Below, piece by piece: positions 44,705-53,880 of a DNA stretch of 64,000 bases. The DNA is taken from positions 620,001-684,000 of the forward strand of contig CAVTWL010000005.1 in assembly GCA_963738375.1 (NCBI GenBank), given 5' to 3'. The DNA is from Bog-159 sp963738375 (GTDB lineage: Bacteria > Acidobacteriota > Terriglobia > Bryobacterales > Bryobacteraceae). The position numbers were made by a program, and so were the translations under genes. The number at the start of each line of letters is the position of its first letter. Position 1 is the first letter of the stretch. The notes under the pieces are model-generated. The model made no database searches and was not told the DNA's origin. It saw only the letters and a program-made list of their open reading frames with translations.

Positions 44705-46672
44705 TTATGGTCTTTCCGCCAGGGAGAGAGTTACTCCGGTCTGGAAGAGATGAGCGCGGAAGCCCTCGTATTGGTAGAACGTTTCGTTATAACCGTAGTA
44801 ACGGTATTCCGATTTCCACGCGAGGCCTTTGCGGAGAGGGAGTGAGAGGCGGGCGAGAGGTTGATAGTAAGCGGTTGGCCGGCTGCCGGAGGAAAGGAAG
44901 AGCGATCCACCGAAGGAAAGATGCGGGGCTAGTTTTGCGTTTCCGGGCAATACCAGGTCGACCAGCAGGCTGGCGTTGTGGGCGTTGTCCACGTAAAGCG
45001 ACGTCTCCGGACCGAGCGTCTCCGGCTCCAGGTAGCCGATGTTGGAACGTAACGTGGAGCGTGTGTATTCACCCAGTATGCTGATGTGCTTAGATGGCGT
45101 CCAGGAAGCTGATAGAGAATTCTGGCGGCTCAGAAAACTGTAGTTGATGCCCGGCGTCGGATTCTGATTGTTCAACAACGAAAAGCTTGCCTGGAGGGCC
45201 AGGGTGGCGCCCACCTGGTAACGCGCGCGGGCGCGCATCTTCTGATAGTTGTAGAGGCTGGTGCGGAAGTAAGCGTGACTGGTTTCAGCGCCTTCGAAGT
45301 CCAAATTGCCGGAAAGCTTCCGTGTAGCACGGAAGTTGAAACCGGCCAAACCGGCCTGTTGGCGGAGCTGGCTGGACTCCTGCCCGGGCCCCGCAATCAA
45401 CATGTCGCCGGTTTGCGCATCGCCCCAATCGTAGCGGTAACCGCCGCGGAGGGTAAGCCTGCGGGTGAGATCCACGAGCACGTCCACGCGCTCCTGGTTG
45501 TAATTCACGGCTAGCAGACTGGTGAGCGTCGTGGCGGTTGTCTGGATCGCGGAAACAGGCTGCAGGATCATATCGGTGAACAGCCCGGCGGCTGACGTAT
45601 GCATGCGATCGGTGTTCCAGGACTCGACAATCCGAACCCGTTTGACCGGCCGCAGCTCGAAGCCGAGGCTGGCGCTGGTATGAGGCTGCTTACCGGCGGC
45701 GAAGCCCAAGGCCTGCTCGCCGGTATAGAACAGGATGGCCTGCTGGAGCACCAGATTGCCCGTATCGAGTTGGGTATAGTTGACGCTGGTATTGGGGAGG
45801 CTATAAAGGAACTGGCCCGACACATCCAGCCAGGAGAACGGATTAGCGGACAGAAGACCTTTCGTATAGACGCTGTCGCCGCGGATGGCGTAAGCCTGCG
45901 CCAGTTGATTCAGGTTGAGGGTCTGTCCAAAGTAAGGCTGATAATTATTGCCATAACTGACGGTCGAATCGTAGGCTTCCTGATCGTCACGCAGGGTGGT
46001 TCCCCCTTGCTCGAGAGTCATGTGCCAGCGATCGAACTCGAGCCGCACACCGCCCCGGTAATTATCTGTTTTGTCGAAGATGCGGTCGGCGACGGGGTAC
46101 TGATTCACATCGGACTCAAAGGTGGTGATGCCCGTGCCGCCACCGGAGTCGCGGCCATAGGCAAGATAAGGCATGATGCGGTGGCCCGGGAATAGATCCA
46201 ACTGAAGATCGCTCATGCGGCGGCGGGAGAAATACGAATCCTCGTCGAGGACGAGGCCGGTTCCGAGGAGAGGGTCGGCGAAAGAAGGCAGGAGATTGAA
46301 GTAAGCAATATCGCGGTAGTCGAAGTTGAAATTGTAGATCCCCCGCTTGGCGGCATCCACGTGAAGGGTGTTGTATGGATCGCCACCCCAGTCGGTGGCG
46401 CGCACATCCAGGCGGTCGAAGAGTCGCGTCTTTGGATCGACGATGGTGAAGTCGAGGCCCAGCAGGCGCGGTCCCTGGCCCAGATTCACGATGCTGCGGT
46501 AAACATCGTTGTCGCCGCCGACGCTGGTGAAGCGGTAGCCGAGGTCGATGCTGCCGGCGATCCAGGGCTCGGAAGTTGGCGTGGGAGCGGCAGCCGAAGC
46601 GGCGCCCGTCTCGGGGGCGGTTTGCTGGCCCAGTAGCGGGAGGGTGACGAGTAGAGTCAACGCGAGTCTCAT
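44705..46672 (-). CDS. Outer-membrane beta-barrel in MtrB/PioB position
   Basis: 655 residues. Signal peptide (MRLALTLLVTLPLLGQ) and repeated amphipathic strands with aromatic ends through to a C-terminal LFQTGVTLSLAERP, as for a large porin. It is the third gene of a decaheme operon, overlapping the MtrA-like gene by 4 bp, so it should be the pore that lets the two cytochromes contact each other. It contains no cysteine at all, hence lacks the N-terminal CxxC seen in Shewanella MtrB. Identification rests on fold pattern and context. Confidence 0.82.
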   Translation of the reverse strand: MRLALTLLVTLPLLGQQTAPETGAASAAAPTPTSEPWIAGSIDLGYRFTSVGGDNDVYRSIVNLGQGPRLLGLDFTIVDPKTRLFDRLDVRATDWGGDPYNTLHVDAAKRGIYNFNFDYRDIAYFNLLPSFADPLLGTGLVLDEDSYFSRRRMSDLQLDLFPGHRIMPYLAYGRDSGGGTGITTFESDVNQYPVADRIFDKTDNYRGGVRLEFDRWHMTLEQGGTTLRDDQEAYDSTVSYGNNYQPYFGQTLNLNQLAQAYAIRGDSVYTKGLLSANPFSWLDVSGQFLYSLPNTSVNYTQLDTGNLVLQQAILFYTGEQALGFAAGKQPHTSASLGFELRPVKRVRIVESWNTDRMHTSAAGLFTDMILQPVSAIQTTATTLTSLLAVNYNQERVDVLVDLTRRLTLRGGYRYDWGDAQTGDMLIAGPGQESSQLRQQAGLAGFNFRATRKLSGNLDFEGAETSHAYFRTSLYNYQKMRARARYQVGATLALQASFSLLNNQNPTPGINYSFLSRQNSLSASWTPSKHISILGEYTRSTLRSNIGYLEPETLGPETSLYVDNAHNASLLVDLVLPGNAKLAPHLSFGGSLFLSSGSRPTAYYQPLARLSLPLRKGLAWKSEYRYYGYNETFYQYEGFRAHLFQTGVTLSLAERP

Positions 46673-47649
46673 CGAAGCAAGTCCTGGTTCACGTAAGACC
46701 CGTGGACCTTCATGTGGCAGACGGTGCAGTTCTGGAACTGGGGGCTGAACAAGTCATGAAATGCCGGTGGAACTCCGCCCAGGGCGGGAGGATTCTTGAT
46801 TGCTCCGGGCGCTACGGGCAGATTGGCGTGGCATTCCAGGCAGAGGTAGCGGACCTCGGCGCGAGCCAGCATGCGCGGGTTGGCGGAGCCGTGGGGCTCG
46901 TGGCAGGCGGCGCAGCCTTGCATGCGCACGGGGGCGTGCTCAAAGGTGAAGGGACCGCGCAGATTACCGTGACACTTGAAGCAGCCGGGCTCATTGGCCG
47001 CGTAAGACTGCGTCGACGCCGTTTGGATACTTCCATGCGGGTCGTGGCAATCCACGCACGACATGGCGCCTTCCGGTAGCCGGTGCTTGAAGGGCCTCTG
47101 GAACTCGGCCCACACGGCTGGATGGCAGCTTGCGCATAATTCGTTGACGGCGGCAATTTTTCGGGGAACCAGGCCGGTGGGCCCGTTGCCGTGGATGGTG
47201 TGGCACGCGGTGCAGCTCACTTCATTCCTCGCATGGCTGCTTTGGATACGCCCGATTTGAGCAGGCTGGTTCTTGTGGCACTTCAGGCAGTCGCGATCGG
47301 CGTCGGCGGGAGCAAGGTGGGCGGGGTTAAGAATGTCCGCCTTATCGGCCGATCCCGCGTGTTTGCCGCCGGGACCGTGACAGGATTCGCAGGCCTCAGC
47401 TGCCCAGCCGCGCCGCTTTTGGGTATCGACCAGCTTGTGCGGACTCGTTTGGAAAGCCTTATAAATGTCTTCGTGGCACGGCTGGCAGGTTTCCGACCCG
47501 ACATATTGGGACGGAGTGGGCGCCGCCGCAGTGGAAGCGGGGGCGGGGGCTTTGGTCTGAGCCCCCACGGACGCGCTGAGCAGGATCAGCAGCGAGGCGG
47601 CTGCGGGCCAGACGGCCCGCCCGCCAAAGCGCACCGCGTTACTGGGCAT
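46669..47649 (-). CDS. MtrA/DmsE-type periplasmic decaheme cytochrome c
   Basis: 326 residues from MPSNAVRF, chosen because it gives a signal peptide (AVWPAAASLLILLSASVGAQ) and overlaps the upstream stop by 11 bp. Ten CxxCH sites: CQPCH, CESCH, CLKCH, CTACH, CASCH, CVDCH, CFKCH, CAACH, CLECH, CTVCH. The CVDCHDPHGS and CAACHEPHGS pattern fits the DmsE/MtrA family. It should carry electrons from the periplasm into the barrel. It is coupled to both neighbours. Confidence 0.92.
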   Translation of the reverse strand: MPSNAVRFGGRAVWPAAASLLILLSASVGAQTKAPAPASTAAAPTPSQYVGSETCQPCHEDIYKAFQTSPHKLVDTQKRRGWAAEACESCHGPGGKHAGSADKADILNPAHLAPADADRDCLKCHKNQPAQIGRIQSSHARNEVSCTACHTIHGNGPTGLVPRKIAAVNELCASCHPAVWAEFQRPFKHRLPEGAMSCVDCHDPHGSIQTASTQSYAANEPGCFKCHGNLRGPFTFEHAPVRMQGCAACHEPHGSANPRMLARAEVRYLCLECHANLPVAPGAIKNPPALGGVPPAFHDLFSPQFQNCTVCHMKVHGSYVNQDLLR

Positions 47650-49843
47650 GTACGGCGTCGACCGCGAACTGGGCGCCAGCGGCGTGACATACGTTGCAGC
47701 TCTCGCCCAATACATCGGTATTGGCCAGGAAGTGGGACGATTCGCCCTCCGACACGTGGCATCCGCTGCAAGCCGACGAAGCCGGCTGGACGGGACTTCC
47801 CGTCGCGCCCTGAATCCACCCCTGGGGATCCTGAACCGCGTTCAAGCCGACCGGGAGATTCTGTTCGCTGCCGTTGACATGGCAGACCGCGCAGTTCTGC
47901 ATGTAGGTGGCTTCTCCCGCCGGGCTCATGACCGGGAAGAGTGTGCCGGAGAAATCGTTAATGCTCCCGCCATAGCCTACGACGATGTAGGGAGTCTTGG
48001 GCGGTCCGCCTGGATTGACGGCGGCATTCACACCGTCGTGAAGGCGGTGAACCAAAAGGTTGAAGTTAATACCCTGCGCCGGCTGGGATGCATACGGTGC
48101 AACCGCTTTGGCGCGGGTGGCGGCATCGGTGTTCGACGGATTGTGGCACAAAACGCAGTATTCGGTATTGTTGCGCAGGCTTCCGTGCAGGGAAAGCGCC
48201 ACGTGGCATGCATTGCAGTTGGTTAGCGCCACCACGGTGCGCCGGGGCGTTACCGCCGAGCCATCCACGGAAAAGTTCATCACCGGATTCGACGCGGCTT
48301 CGGTTACGCTCTGCGACGAAGTGGTGCCGGCCAGGACGGTCACGGTCATGCGCGCCTCGCCGCCGATGGTATAAGTTCCTGTAGCGCTTGCCGGAATGGC
48401 ATGCGTGAAGGTGTAGGTACACGCGCCAGCGGAACTACAAGTGGCGCCCGCCGCGCTCTCCGTCACATACCCCGGAGTGCTCGCCGTATCGCTACCGAAG
48501 CTCGTATAACCGTAGTCCGTTGTAGGGCCGGCCATGGTGAATTGTATGGTAGAGGCTTTCGACAAGGGTATATTATTGCCGCTGTCGTCTTGCAGGGTGA
48601 AGCTAACCGTAGGAGCCTGCCCGGCAGCGGTATTGGTTATGCCGGTAATGGCGAGAGCCAAGCCGGCGATCAGGGTATCCGGGTTTTCCGGGTACAATGC
48701 CGCCGTGTCGGCTGGCACGACGTGCGCGCCCAGAATGGAGGCATCGAAGGGACTCTCGCCCTGTGGGATGTGGCAGTTGGCGCATTCGGTATCATCCAAC
48801 TGGAAGCCTCCGGGATGGTTCGCCCCGGTCGCGAAGTTGACGTTGTCATGGCAGGCGCCGCAGGCAGCGCGGGTCGGCTCGGTAAGGAAGGCCTTGGCCT
48901 GCGCGGCGCCGGTGGTCTGGCTGTGGCAGACTTCGCAACGGCGGGGATCGGCGGGGTCAATCACCGCGGAGAAGTTGTTGACCGAATTGGCATAGCCGAT
49001 GACTTCATAGGGTGCCGGCGGAATGGTCTGGGTGCCGGACGTGTACCCAAGGACGCTGGGCAACTGCGATCCCATGTGGATCTTGTGCGCAAACACCTTA
49101 AAATCAAGCGTGTTACCGGTAACCGGATCGGCGTTCTGGGGCTGGTGGCACATCACGCACATCGGCATGCCATGGGCGTAGCCTCCATGGAACGCCAAGT
49201 CGTAGTGACATGAATTGCAACTTTGGGTACGGATGACATCGCGGGTGACGATGACCGGCGAGCCATTGGGAACGAAGTTGAAGGTTGCGCCGGCGTAGTT
49301 CGTACCGAGATTGAAGGCAGTGAGATCGCGGTTGCCGTCGACCGCGACCGTGGTGGTGACGGTGGGATCGAATCCAGCCGGCGCCTTAGCGATGAACGTG
49401 TATTGATACTGTCCTGGCCCCACCTGGGTTGCCGTGCCGCCGAGTTCGAAATCGGGGCGGGTAATGGTGCCTAGCGCCGCGCCGGTGGCCTGCGCAGTGG
49501 TGTACGCAACGTACTGTTCCTGGCCTTTCGGTATGTACGCTGCTACAAACGCCAACGAGATCACACCAGGTGTTGTAGCTCCCGCGGCATCCAGCGGCAG
49601 GCCGGTGGGATCGGTGAGCGTATAGGTCACACTAATCACACCAGCGCTACTAATTGAAGCAGAGTTAATGGTGATATTCAAACCAGGAAGAACGAAGTCG
49701 ACTAGGGCTTTACTCGCCCAGAAGGCTTTATCGCGCGGCGAGTAAGGAGTCTTCGGCCCTCCGAGCAGGGCAACCGACCCGCCTACCAGCAACAAAACCA
49801 AAAGGATCCCAGGGATCCTCGAACCGGACAGCGATATCTTCAT
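47639..49843 (-). CDS. OmcA/MtrC-family decaheme cytochrome c
   Basis: 734 residues from the ATG behind a GGAGGGAAG site. N-terminal export signal (ILLVLLLVGGSVALLGG) without a lipobox cysteine, two Ig-like beta domains and ten CxxCH sites: CNSCH, CVMCH, CEVCH, CGACH, CANCH, CNACH, CVLCH, CAVCH, CSGCH, CNVCH. They lie in two pentaheme groups, and HYDLAFHGG and FAHKIHMG are typical of the family. Expected at the cell surface as terminal reductase for minerals or extracellular acceptors. First gene of the three-gene conduit operon. Confidence 0.93.
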   Translation of the reverse strand: MKISLSGSRIPGILLVLLLVGGSVALLGGPKTPYSPRDKAFWASKALVDFVLPGLNITINSASISSAGVISVTYTLTDPTGLPLDAAGATTPGVISLAFVAAYIPKGQEQYVAYTTAQATGAALGTITRPDFELGGTATQVGPGQYQYTFIAKAPAGFDPTVTTTVAVDGNRDLTAFNLGTNYAGATFNFVPNGSPVIVTRDVIRTQSCNSCHYDLAFHGGYAHGMPMCVMCHQPQNADPVTGNTLDFKVFAHKIHMGSQLPSVLGYTSGTQTIPPAPYEVIGYANSVNNFSAVIDPADPRRCEVCHSQTTGAAQAKAFLTEPTRAACGACHDNVNFATGANHPGGFQLDDTECANCHIPQGESPFDASILGAHVVPADTAALYPENPDTLIAGLALAITGITNTAAGQAPTVSFTLQDDSGNNIPLSKASTIQFTMAGPTTDYGYTSFGSDTASTPGYVTESAAGATCSSAGACTYTFTHAIPASATGTYTIGGEARMTVTVLAGTTSSQSVTEAASNPVMNFSVDGSAVTPRRTVVALTNCNACHVALSLHGSLRNNTEYCVLCHNPSNTDAATRAKAVAPYASQPAQGINFNLLVHRLHDGVNAAVNPGGPPKTPYIVVGYGGSINDFSGTLFPVMSPAGEATYMQNCAVCHVNGSEQNLPVGLNAVQDPQGWIQGATGSPVQPASSACSGCHVSEGESSHFLANTDVLGESCNVCHAAGAQFAVDAVHAQ

Positions 49844-50375
49844 GCTTCCCTCCAAGAGCCGTCGAAGCTCTACGCGCGGACATACCTGGCGGGAGGCAAC
49901 CCGCCCTTCCGGTTCGTCAATCTGAAACGAAACCAGCAGAGTTTCCAAGCACTCATTCGCCGGAGCGGTGGCTCCTTCGGCTTCTAGTTCGTGCACAGGG
50001 TAGGCACGTTTAGAACCGAAGACACAATCGCGTCCGCCAAGATGCTTTTCGTTTGAGAAGTTACGTCCCGGATGGGCCGGCTCCACAAGTTCCCGCAAAC
50101 CTTCTTGTGTCTTCTTGGAAAATACTCTGCCGACGCCGGTTGGAAGCCTGCTTTGTAGTCAATTAGACTAACGTGCATAAAATGGAAACAGGCCAAAATT
50201 CCCATGACTATTGGAATTGTGACCATATATCGTCACTCGGACACCTTTCGTCAGCATACGCTTCTGTCTACAGCGCTGAAGCGGCTCATTCCGGCCGTGC
50301 AGCGCTGTGGTGGGCATCGTGCAGATAAAAAGATCGATTACAATGCTTCGACTTTCACAAGACGAGATACCAGCC
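49844..50375. other. 532-bp divergent region and long leader of the cytochrome operon
   Basis: No supported gene. On the leftward transcript two hairpins precede the decaheme gene: 49959-49981 (GGAGC/GCTCC extended by GCC/GGC) and 49888-49905 (GGCGGG/CCCGCC, 6-nt loop). The leader does not match a riboswitch that I recognise. An AT-rich block near 50161-50185 is a candidate promoter region for the leftward operon. Short rightward frames near 50204 lack features. Confidence 0.5.
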
Positions 50376-50573
50376 ATGCACGAAACTCACCGTAAAGCCG
50401 CCGAGTTGCACAAACTCGCTGCCCAGAGCCACCGAACTGCCGCGGAACACAACGAAAAAGGCGACGTCACAATGGCCGAGTGGCATTCCGAGCGAGCGCA
50501 AGAGTATTCAAATCATGCTTATACGCTTGCGAAGGAAGCCCGCAATAAATCCGGGGAAATTGAGAGTCTCTAA
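50376..50573 (+). CDS. Small His/Ala-rich helical protein
   Basis: 65 residues: repeated AAELHKLAAQSHRTAAEHN pattern with His every 7-8 residues on an amphipathic helix. The same motif opens the next gene's product, 2 bp downstream. Family seen as small stress-associated proteins; function unknown. An ATG at 50343 would add 11 residues. Confidence 0.65.
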   Translation: MHETHRKAAELHKLAAQSHRTAAEHNEKGDVTMAEWHSERAQEYSNHAYTLAKEARNKSGEIESL

Positions 50574-50575
50574 CC

Positions 50576-50938
50576 ATGTCTACACGCTACAACAACGGAT
50601 CGCATTACGAGAACCACCAACGGGCAGCCGAACTGCATGAGAGCGCGGCCCACGCCCACCTGAGTGCTTCCGAAGCGCGTGAGAAACAGGAACATCAAAC
50701 CGGACACGAGCTATCCAGGCGAGCGCTTGAGCATACGCAACAGGCGCACGAATTCACGGGACAGATGCGCCAGAAGCCAGCGAACCAGCGCAGCAGCCGG
50801 ATCATTAGGCACCAGGACATTGCTGCATTGGCTCGGGAACTATGGCAAGCCCGAGGTTGTCCGGAGGGATCGCCGGACGTGGACTGGTTTCAGGCCGCGG
50901 AAGAACTACGGCTGCGCGCGGAGGTGTCTCAAAAGTGA
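50576..50938 (+). CDS. His/Ala-rich helical protein with DUF2934 domain
   Basis: 120 residues. The N-terminal half repeats the helical pattern of its neighbour (AAELHESAAHAHLSASEA). The C-terminal half, IAALARELWQARGCPEGSPDVDWFQAAEEL, is a DUF2934 domain, common in stress loci and of unknown function. Close spacing to the preceding gene suggests one transcript. Confidence 0.8.
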   Translation: MSTRYNNGSHYENHQRAAELHESAAHAHLSASEAREKQEHQTGHELSRRALEHTQQAHEFTGQMRQKPANQRSSRIIRHQDIAALARELWQARGCPEGSPDVDWFQAAEELRLRAEVSQK

Positions 50939-50998
50939 CCGCCCGCGCGTAGATTGAGCTACCAGGATGCGCCCGGCTGCTGCGATCAGGTGACGCTT

Positions 50999-51175
50999 AT
51001 GAACGATGCCCCAAGACTGATATTTGAAGAGATCGTAGCCGAATGTCCTGGCGCCGTAGGTGTGTTTACGATTCAACGATCCAAGATTCGCGGTGGATGG
51101 CTGGTAACCATGGGCGACGGTGGCGTTTGTTTCGTGTCCGACCCCAGCCACGAATGGGATGGCGCATCACTTTGA
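50999..51175 (+). CDS. Small hypothetical protein
   Basis: 58 residues (MNDAPRLIFEEIVAECPGAV ... GDGGVCFVSDPSHEWDGA) behind AGGTGACG. Compact alpha/beta pattern, no membrane segment. A TTG at 50954 in frame would give 73 residues. Not recognised; follows the DUF2934 gene. Confidence 0.5.
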   Translation: MNDAPRLIFEEIVAECPGAVGVFTIQRSKIRGGWLVTMGDGGVCFVSDPSHEWDGASL

Positions 51176-51202
51176 AAAGCCAGATGGGTTGCCTTCCCAG
51201 CC

Positions 51203-53569
51203 TCAAGTGATTTGAAATTTCCGGAAAACGGGTACTTTAGCCAGATCCATCAAGAAAGCGAAGAGTATAGCCGCGGCAAATACAGACAGAACCACGGCAA
51301 CGGGAAGAGCGTGCATGGCGAGACCACGAATCGCCAGCGTCGAGATGATTAAGAAATCCGCCATCGACGCGGTCACAACCCATCTGCCAGGTCGTGAGTT
51401 CCACAGATGTTGCCGCTCGCGAAGCGCATAAAGGGTCCCCTCACCGCCAAAAACCAGCGCGATCATGGCGAGAGTCTGGATGGCGGGGACGTCCAGGCCG
51501 AGATTGTACTTGCCGATCAGCAGGACGGCAGTACAAAAGGAGAGCATACAACCTGCTGGGACCGTGCATGCCAGCGTCAGTTTCCCGATTTGCCATCGAT
51601 TGGGCTTGGATGACTGCCGGACATTGTCGGTGGTCACAGACATGCCCAAGAAATCGCCGGTAATCATGATCATTACCATGAGCATTGGCGTCAAAATCGC
51701 GTGCCCGGTCACCACGAACCCGATGGCGAGGAAGAGCACGTTCACGATCTTCTTGGTAACGGAATTGAGTGTATAGGTGAGAATCCGCTGGAACGCGGTC
51801 CGGCCCTCTTTCACGGCGGCAACTATGCCTCCGAGTCCCGGTTTGGTCAATACGATTCCCGCGGCCGACTTCGCGACATCCGTTGCCGTCGATACGGCGA
51901 CGCCCATCTGCGCCTGGCGGAGGGCAGGCGCATCGTTGGCGCCATCGCCGCACATTCCGACCGTGTGTCCGGACTTCTGCAACGCTTTGACGAGGTCAAA
52001 CTTTCCTTCGGGAAAGATGCCGGCGTATACCGCGAATCGATCGAGCTGGGCATTGCCCGGAAGGGATCCTGGGGGACAAAGAGGTCCGTTCAGACCGACG
52101 GCTTTAGCGACGATAGCGGCAGTAGCGGGTGAGTCGCCGGTGACCATAATCGTGCGCACCCCCAGCCCGCCGAGCTCGGTGATGAGCGCGGCGGCATCGG
52201 ATCGCGGCGGATCGCTGAGTGCGACGAGCCCGATCAGCAGCAAGGGCTTTGAAGGCGGCCCAGAGGCGATTGCCAGGACCCGGAATCCCTGTTTCTCGAG
52301 TTCATCGGCCGCCGCCGACCCCGCGGGTGACGCTTCCGAGAGAACCATGACCGTGTTATACGCGCCCTTAACCACCCGCAGGCTCTGGCCGTCCTTGCCA
52401 GTGGCGCTCGCCTCGGACAGCTTCCTGGCTGGGTCGAACGGAATGAATGTAACCAGCTTGGGCGGATTGGGCTCGCTCTTTTGTTGGGCGGCGACACGAA
52501 TCGCGGCGTCCACGGGATCCTGTCCCCCATCCGCGCTGGCCAGAGACGCCAACGCCAGCACGTGTGCTTCATCGAAGCCGGACATGGGGCGAACGGTGTT
52601 TACAGACAATTCGTTGCGCGTCAAAGTGCCGGTCTTGTCGGAACACAGTACATCCATGGTCGCTGCCTCATCGACGGCGGAAAGGCGGGTGGGAAGGACA
52701 CCCAGCTTGGCGAGCGATCTGGCGCCGAGCGCCGAGGCGAGGGTAAACGTCGCGGGCAAAGCAACAGGGATTGCCGCGAGCACAGCAGTTAGCACCAGGG
52801 GGATAATCTCGCTCCAGGCCATACCGCGAACACTGGCATAGCCTACCAACAGAATGATAATCGCGCCATTGAAGATAGCGAGGTTGCGGACGACGCGAAG
52901 AACCGCAGTCTGCTGGGAACTGACAACATGCGCCGTACGCACCAACTCCGCCGTGTGTCCAAACTTCGTGCGCGACCCGGTTTGGATCACCTTGGCGGTA
53001 GCCTCACCGCGCCGGACGAGCGCGCCCGCATAAGTGAGGACGCCGGCGTCGCCTTCGACGGGCACCGACTCGCCAGTCAGCATGGATTGGTCGAGGAGAA
53101 CGGATCCTTCCAGGATGGTTACGTCCGCCGCTACTACCGCGCCCAGGGACAGCTTGAGCAGGTCTCCGGGCACGATCCCGGCAGACGGGACCGTTTTCCA
53201 TTGTCCGTCCCGTCGAACCGACGCGTTTAGGGCGAGGCGCGACTTCAGCGCCGCCAGGGTTGCCTGAGCCCTTCCTTCTTGAAAGAACCCGATTGCGGCA
53301 TTGAACAGGAGCAGGGCCGCGATGGTCCCCGCTTCGGCTAACTTATGAAGAGCCAGTTGCAGCACGATGGCGGCTTCGAGCATCCATGGAACAGGAGCCC
53401 ACAACTTGTCGATCGCTCTGCGGAGCGGATGGAGCGCAGCGTCGGGCATCGAGTTCGGTCCCACTTTTTCGAGCAGGCTCCTAGCTTCCATGCTCGTCAA
53501 GCCGGCGGGCGGCGTGCCGGCTGGGTTGTTGACAGGCTGGCCGGGCGTTGCAAGATCGCGACTTGGCAT
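51203..53569 (-). CDS. P-type ATPase, plasma-membrane proton-efflux (P3A) type
   Basis: 788 residues from MPSRDLATPG. N-terminal cation ATPase domain (LTSMEARSLLEKVGPNSMP), helices M1-M2, actuator loop TGES at 165-168, M4 with AIPVALPATFTL, phosphorylation site D311-KTGTLT, hinge GDGANDAPALRQAQMGVA, and about ten helices in total. The M4 PVALP pattern and short C-terminus fit the H+-pumping P3A class rather than Ca2+ or heavy-metal pumps. Probably supports pH homeostasis under stress. A start 15 codons upstream is possible. Confidence 0.88.
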   Translation of the reverse strand: MPSRDLATPGQPVNNPAGTPPAGLTSMEARSLLEKVGPNSMPDAALHPLRRAIDKLWAPVPWMLEAAIVLQLALHKLAEAGTIAALLLFNAAIGFFQEGRAQATLAALKSRLALNASVRRDGQWKTVPSAGIVPGDLLKLSLGAVVAADVTILEGSVLLDQSMLTGESVPVEGDAGVLTYAGALVRRGEATAKVIQTGSRTKFGHTAELVRTAHVVSSQQTAVLRVVRNLAIFNGAIIILLVGYASVRGMAWSEIIPLVLTAVLAAIPVALPATFTLASALGARSLAKLGVLPTRLSAVDEAATMDVLCSDKTGTLTRNELSVNTVRPMSGFDEAHVLALASLASADGGQDPVDAAIRVAAQQKSEPNPPKLVTFIPFDPARKLSEASATGKDGQSLRVVKGAYNTVMVLSEASPAGSAAADELEKQGFRVLAIASGPPSKPLLLIGLVALSDPPRSDAAALITELGGLGVRTIMVTGDSPATAAIVAKAVGLNGPLCPPGSLPGNAQLDRFAVYAGIFPEGKFDLVKALQKSGHTVGMCGDGANDAPALRQAQMGVAVSTATDVAKSAAGIVLTKPGLGGIVAAVKEGRTAFQRILTYTLNSVTKKIVNVLFLAIGFVVTGHAILTPMLMVMIMITGDFLGMSVTTDNVRQSSKPNRWQIGKLTLACTVPAGCMLSFCTAVLLIGKYNLGLDVPAIQTLAMIALVFGGEGTLYALRERQHLWNSRPGRWVVTASMADFLIISTLAIRGLAMHALPVAVVLSVFAAAILFAFLMDLAKVPVFRKFQIT

Positions 53570-53583
53570 GGCTAGGATTCCGC

Positions 53584-53836
53584 GTCTACTCAGTAGCGGC
53601 AGTTTGCATGCCATCCCGCTCGCAGCGGAGGCTCACACACACAGGTGACCGCCGCGATCGCAGCAGTTCGAAGGCGTCCCCGCGGGGCATCACCAGATCC
53701 GCCGCGATGACATCGGCATTGAAGGCTTTCAGCCTCTCCAACGCTTCCCGGCCACCGCCCGCCAGTTGTTTTTCAAAATCACTATCCGCAAGCGCATTTG
53801 GTGGGTCATAGACACTACAAATTCGGACCGGTAGCT
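53584..53836 (-). pseudogene. Possible universal-stress-protein fragment
   Basis: Leftward frame: LPVRICSVYDPPNALADSDFE, then GGREALERLKAFNADVIAADL, RGDAFELLRSRRSP, VCVS. The order resembles the middle of a UspA protein (hxVYEPP ... REALE ... RGDxxExLL). There is no start codon, a stop precedes it, and the ATP-binding glycine loop is missing. The upstream DNA in another frame (LVEAVSVGAIATGPNL) may be more of the same gene. Treated as a relic. Confidence 0.35.
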
Positions 53837-53880
53837 ATAGCGCCGACCGAAACTGCCTCGACCAGCTCATCCCGCCAGCA

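Noticed and set aside
49861..50040. Cyclic-di-GMP riboswitch before the decaheme gene
   Set aside because: Hairpins exist, but the conserved GEMM tetraloop-receptor pattern was not found; kept only as an unrecognised leader.
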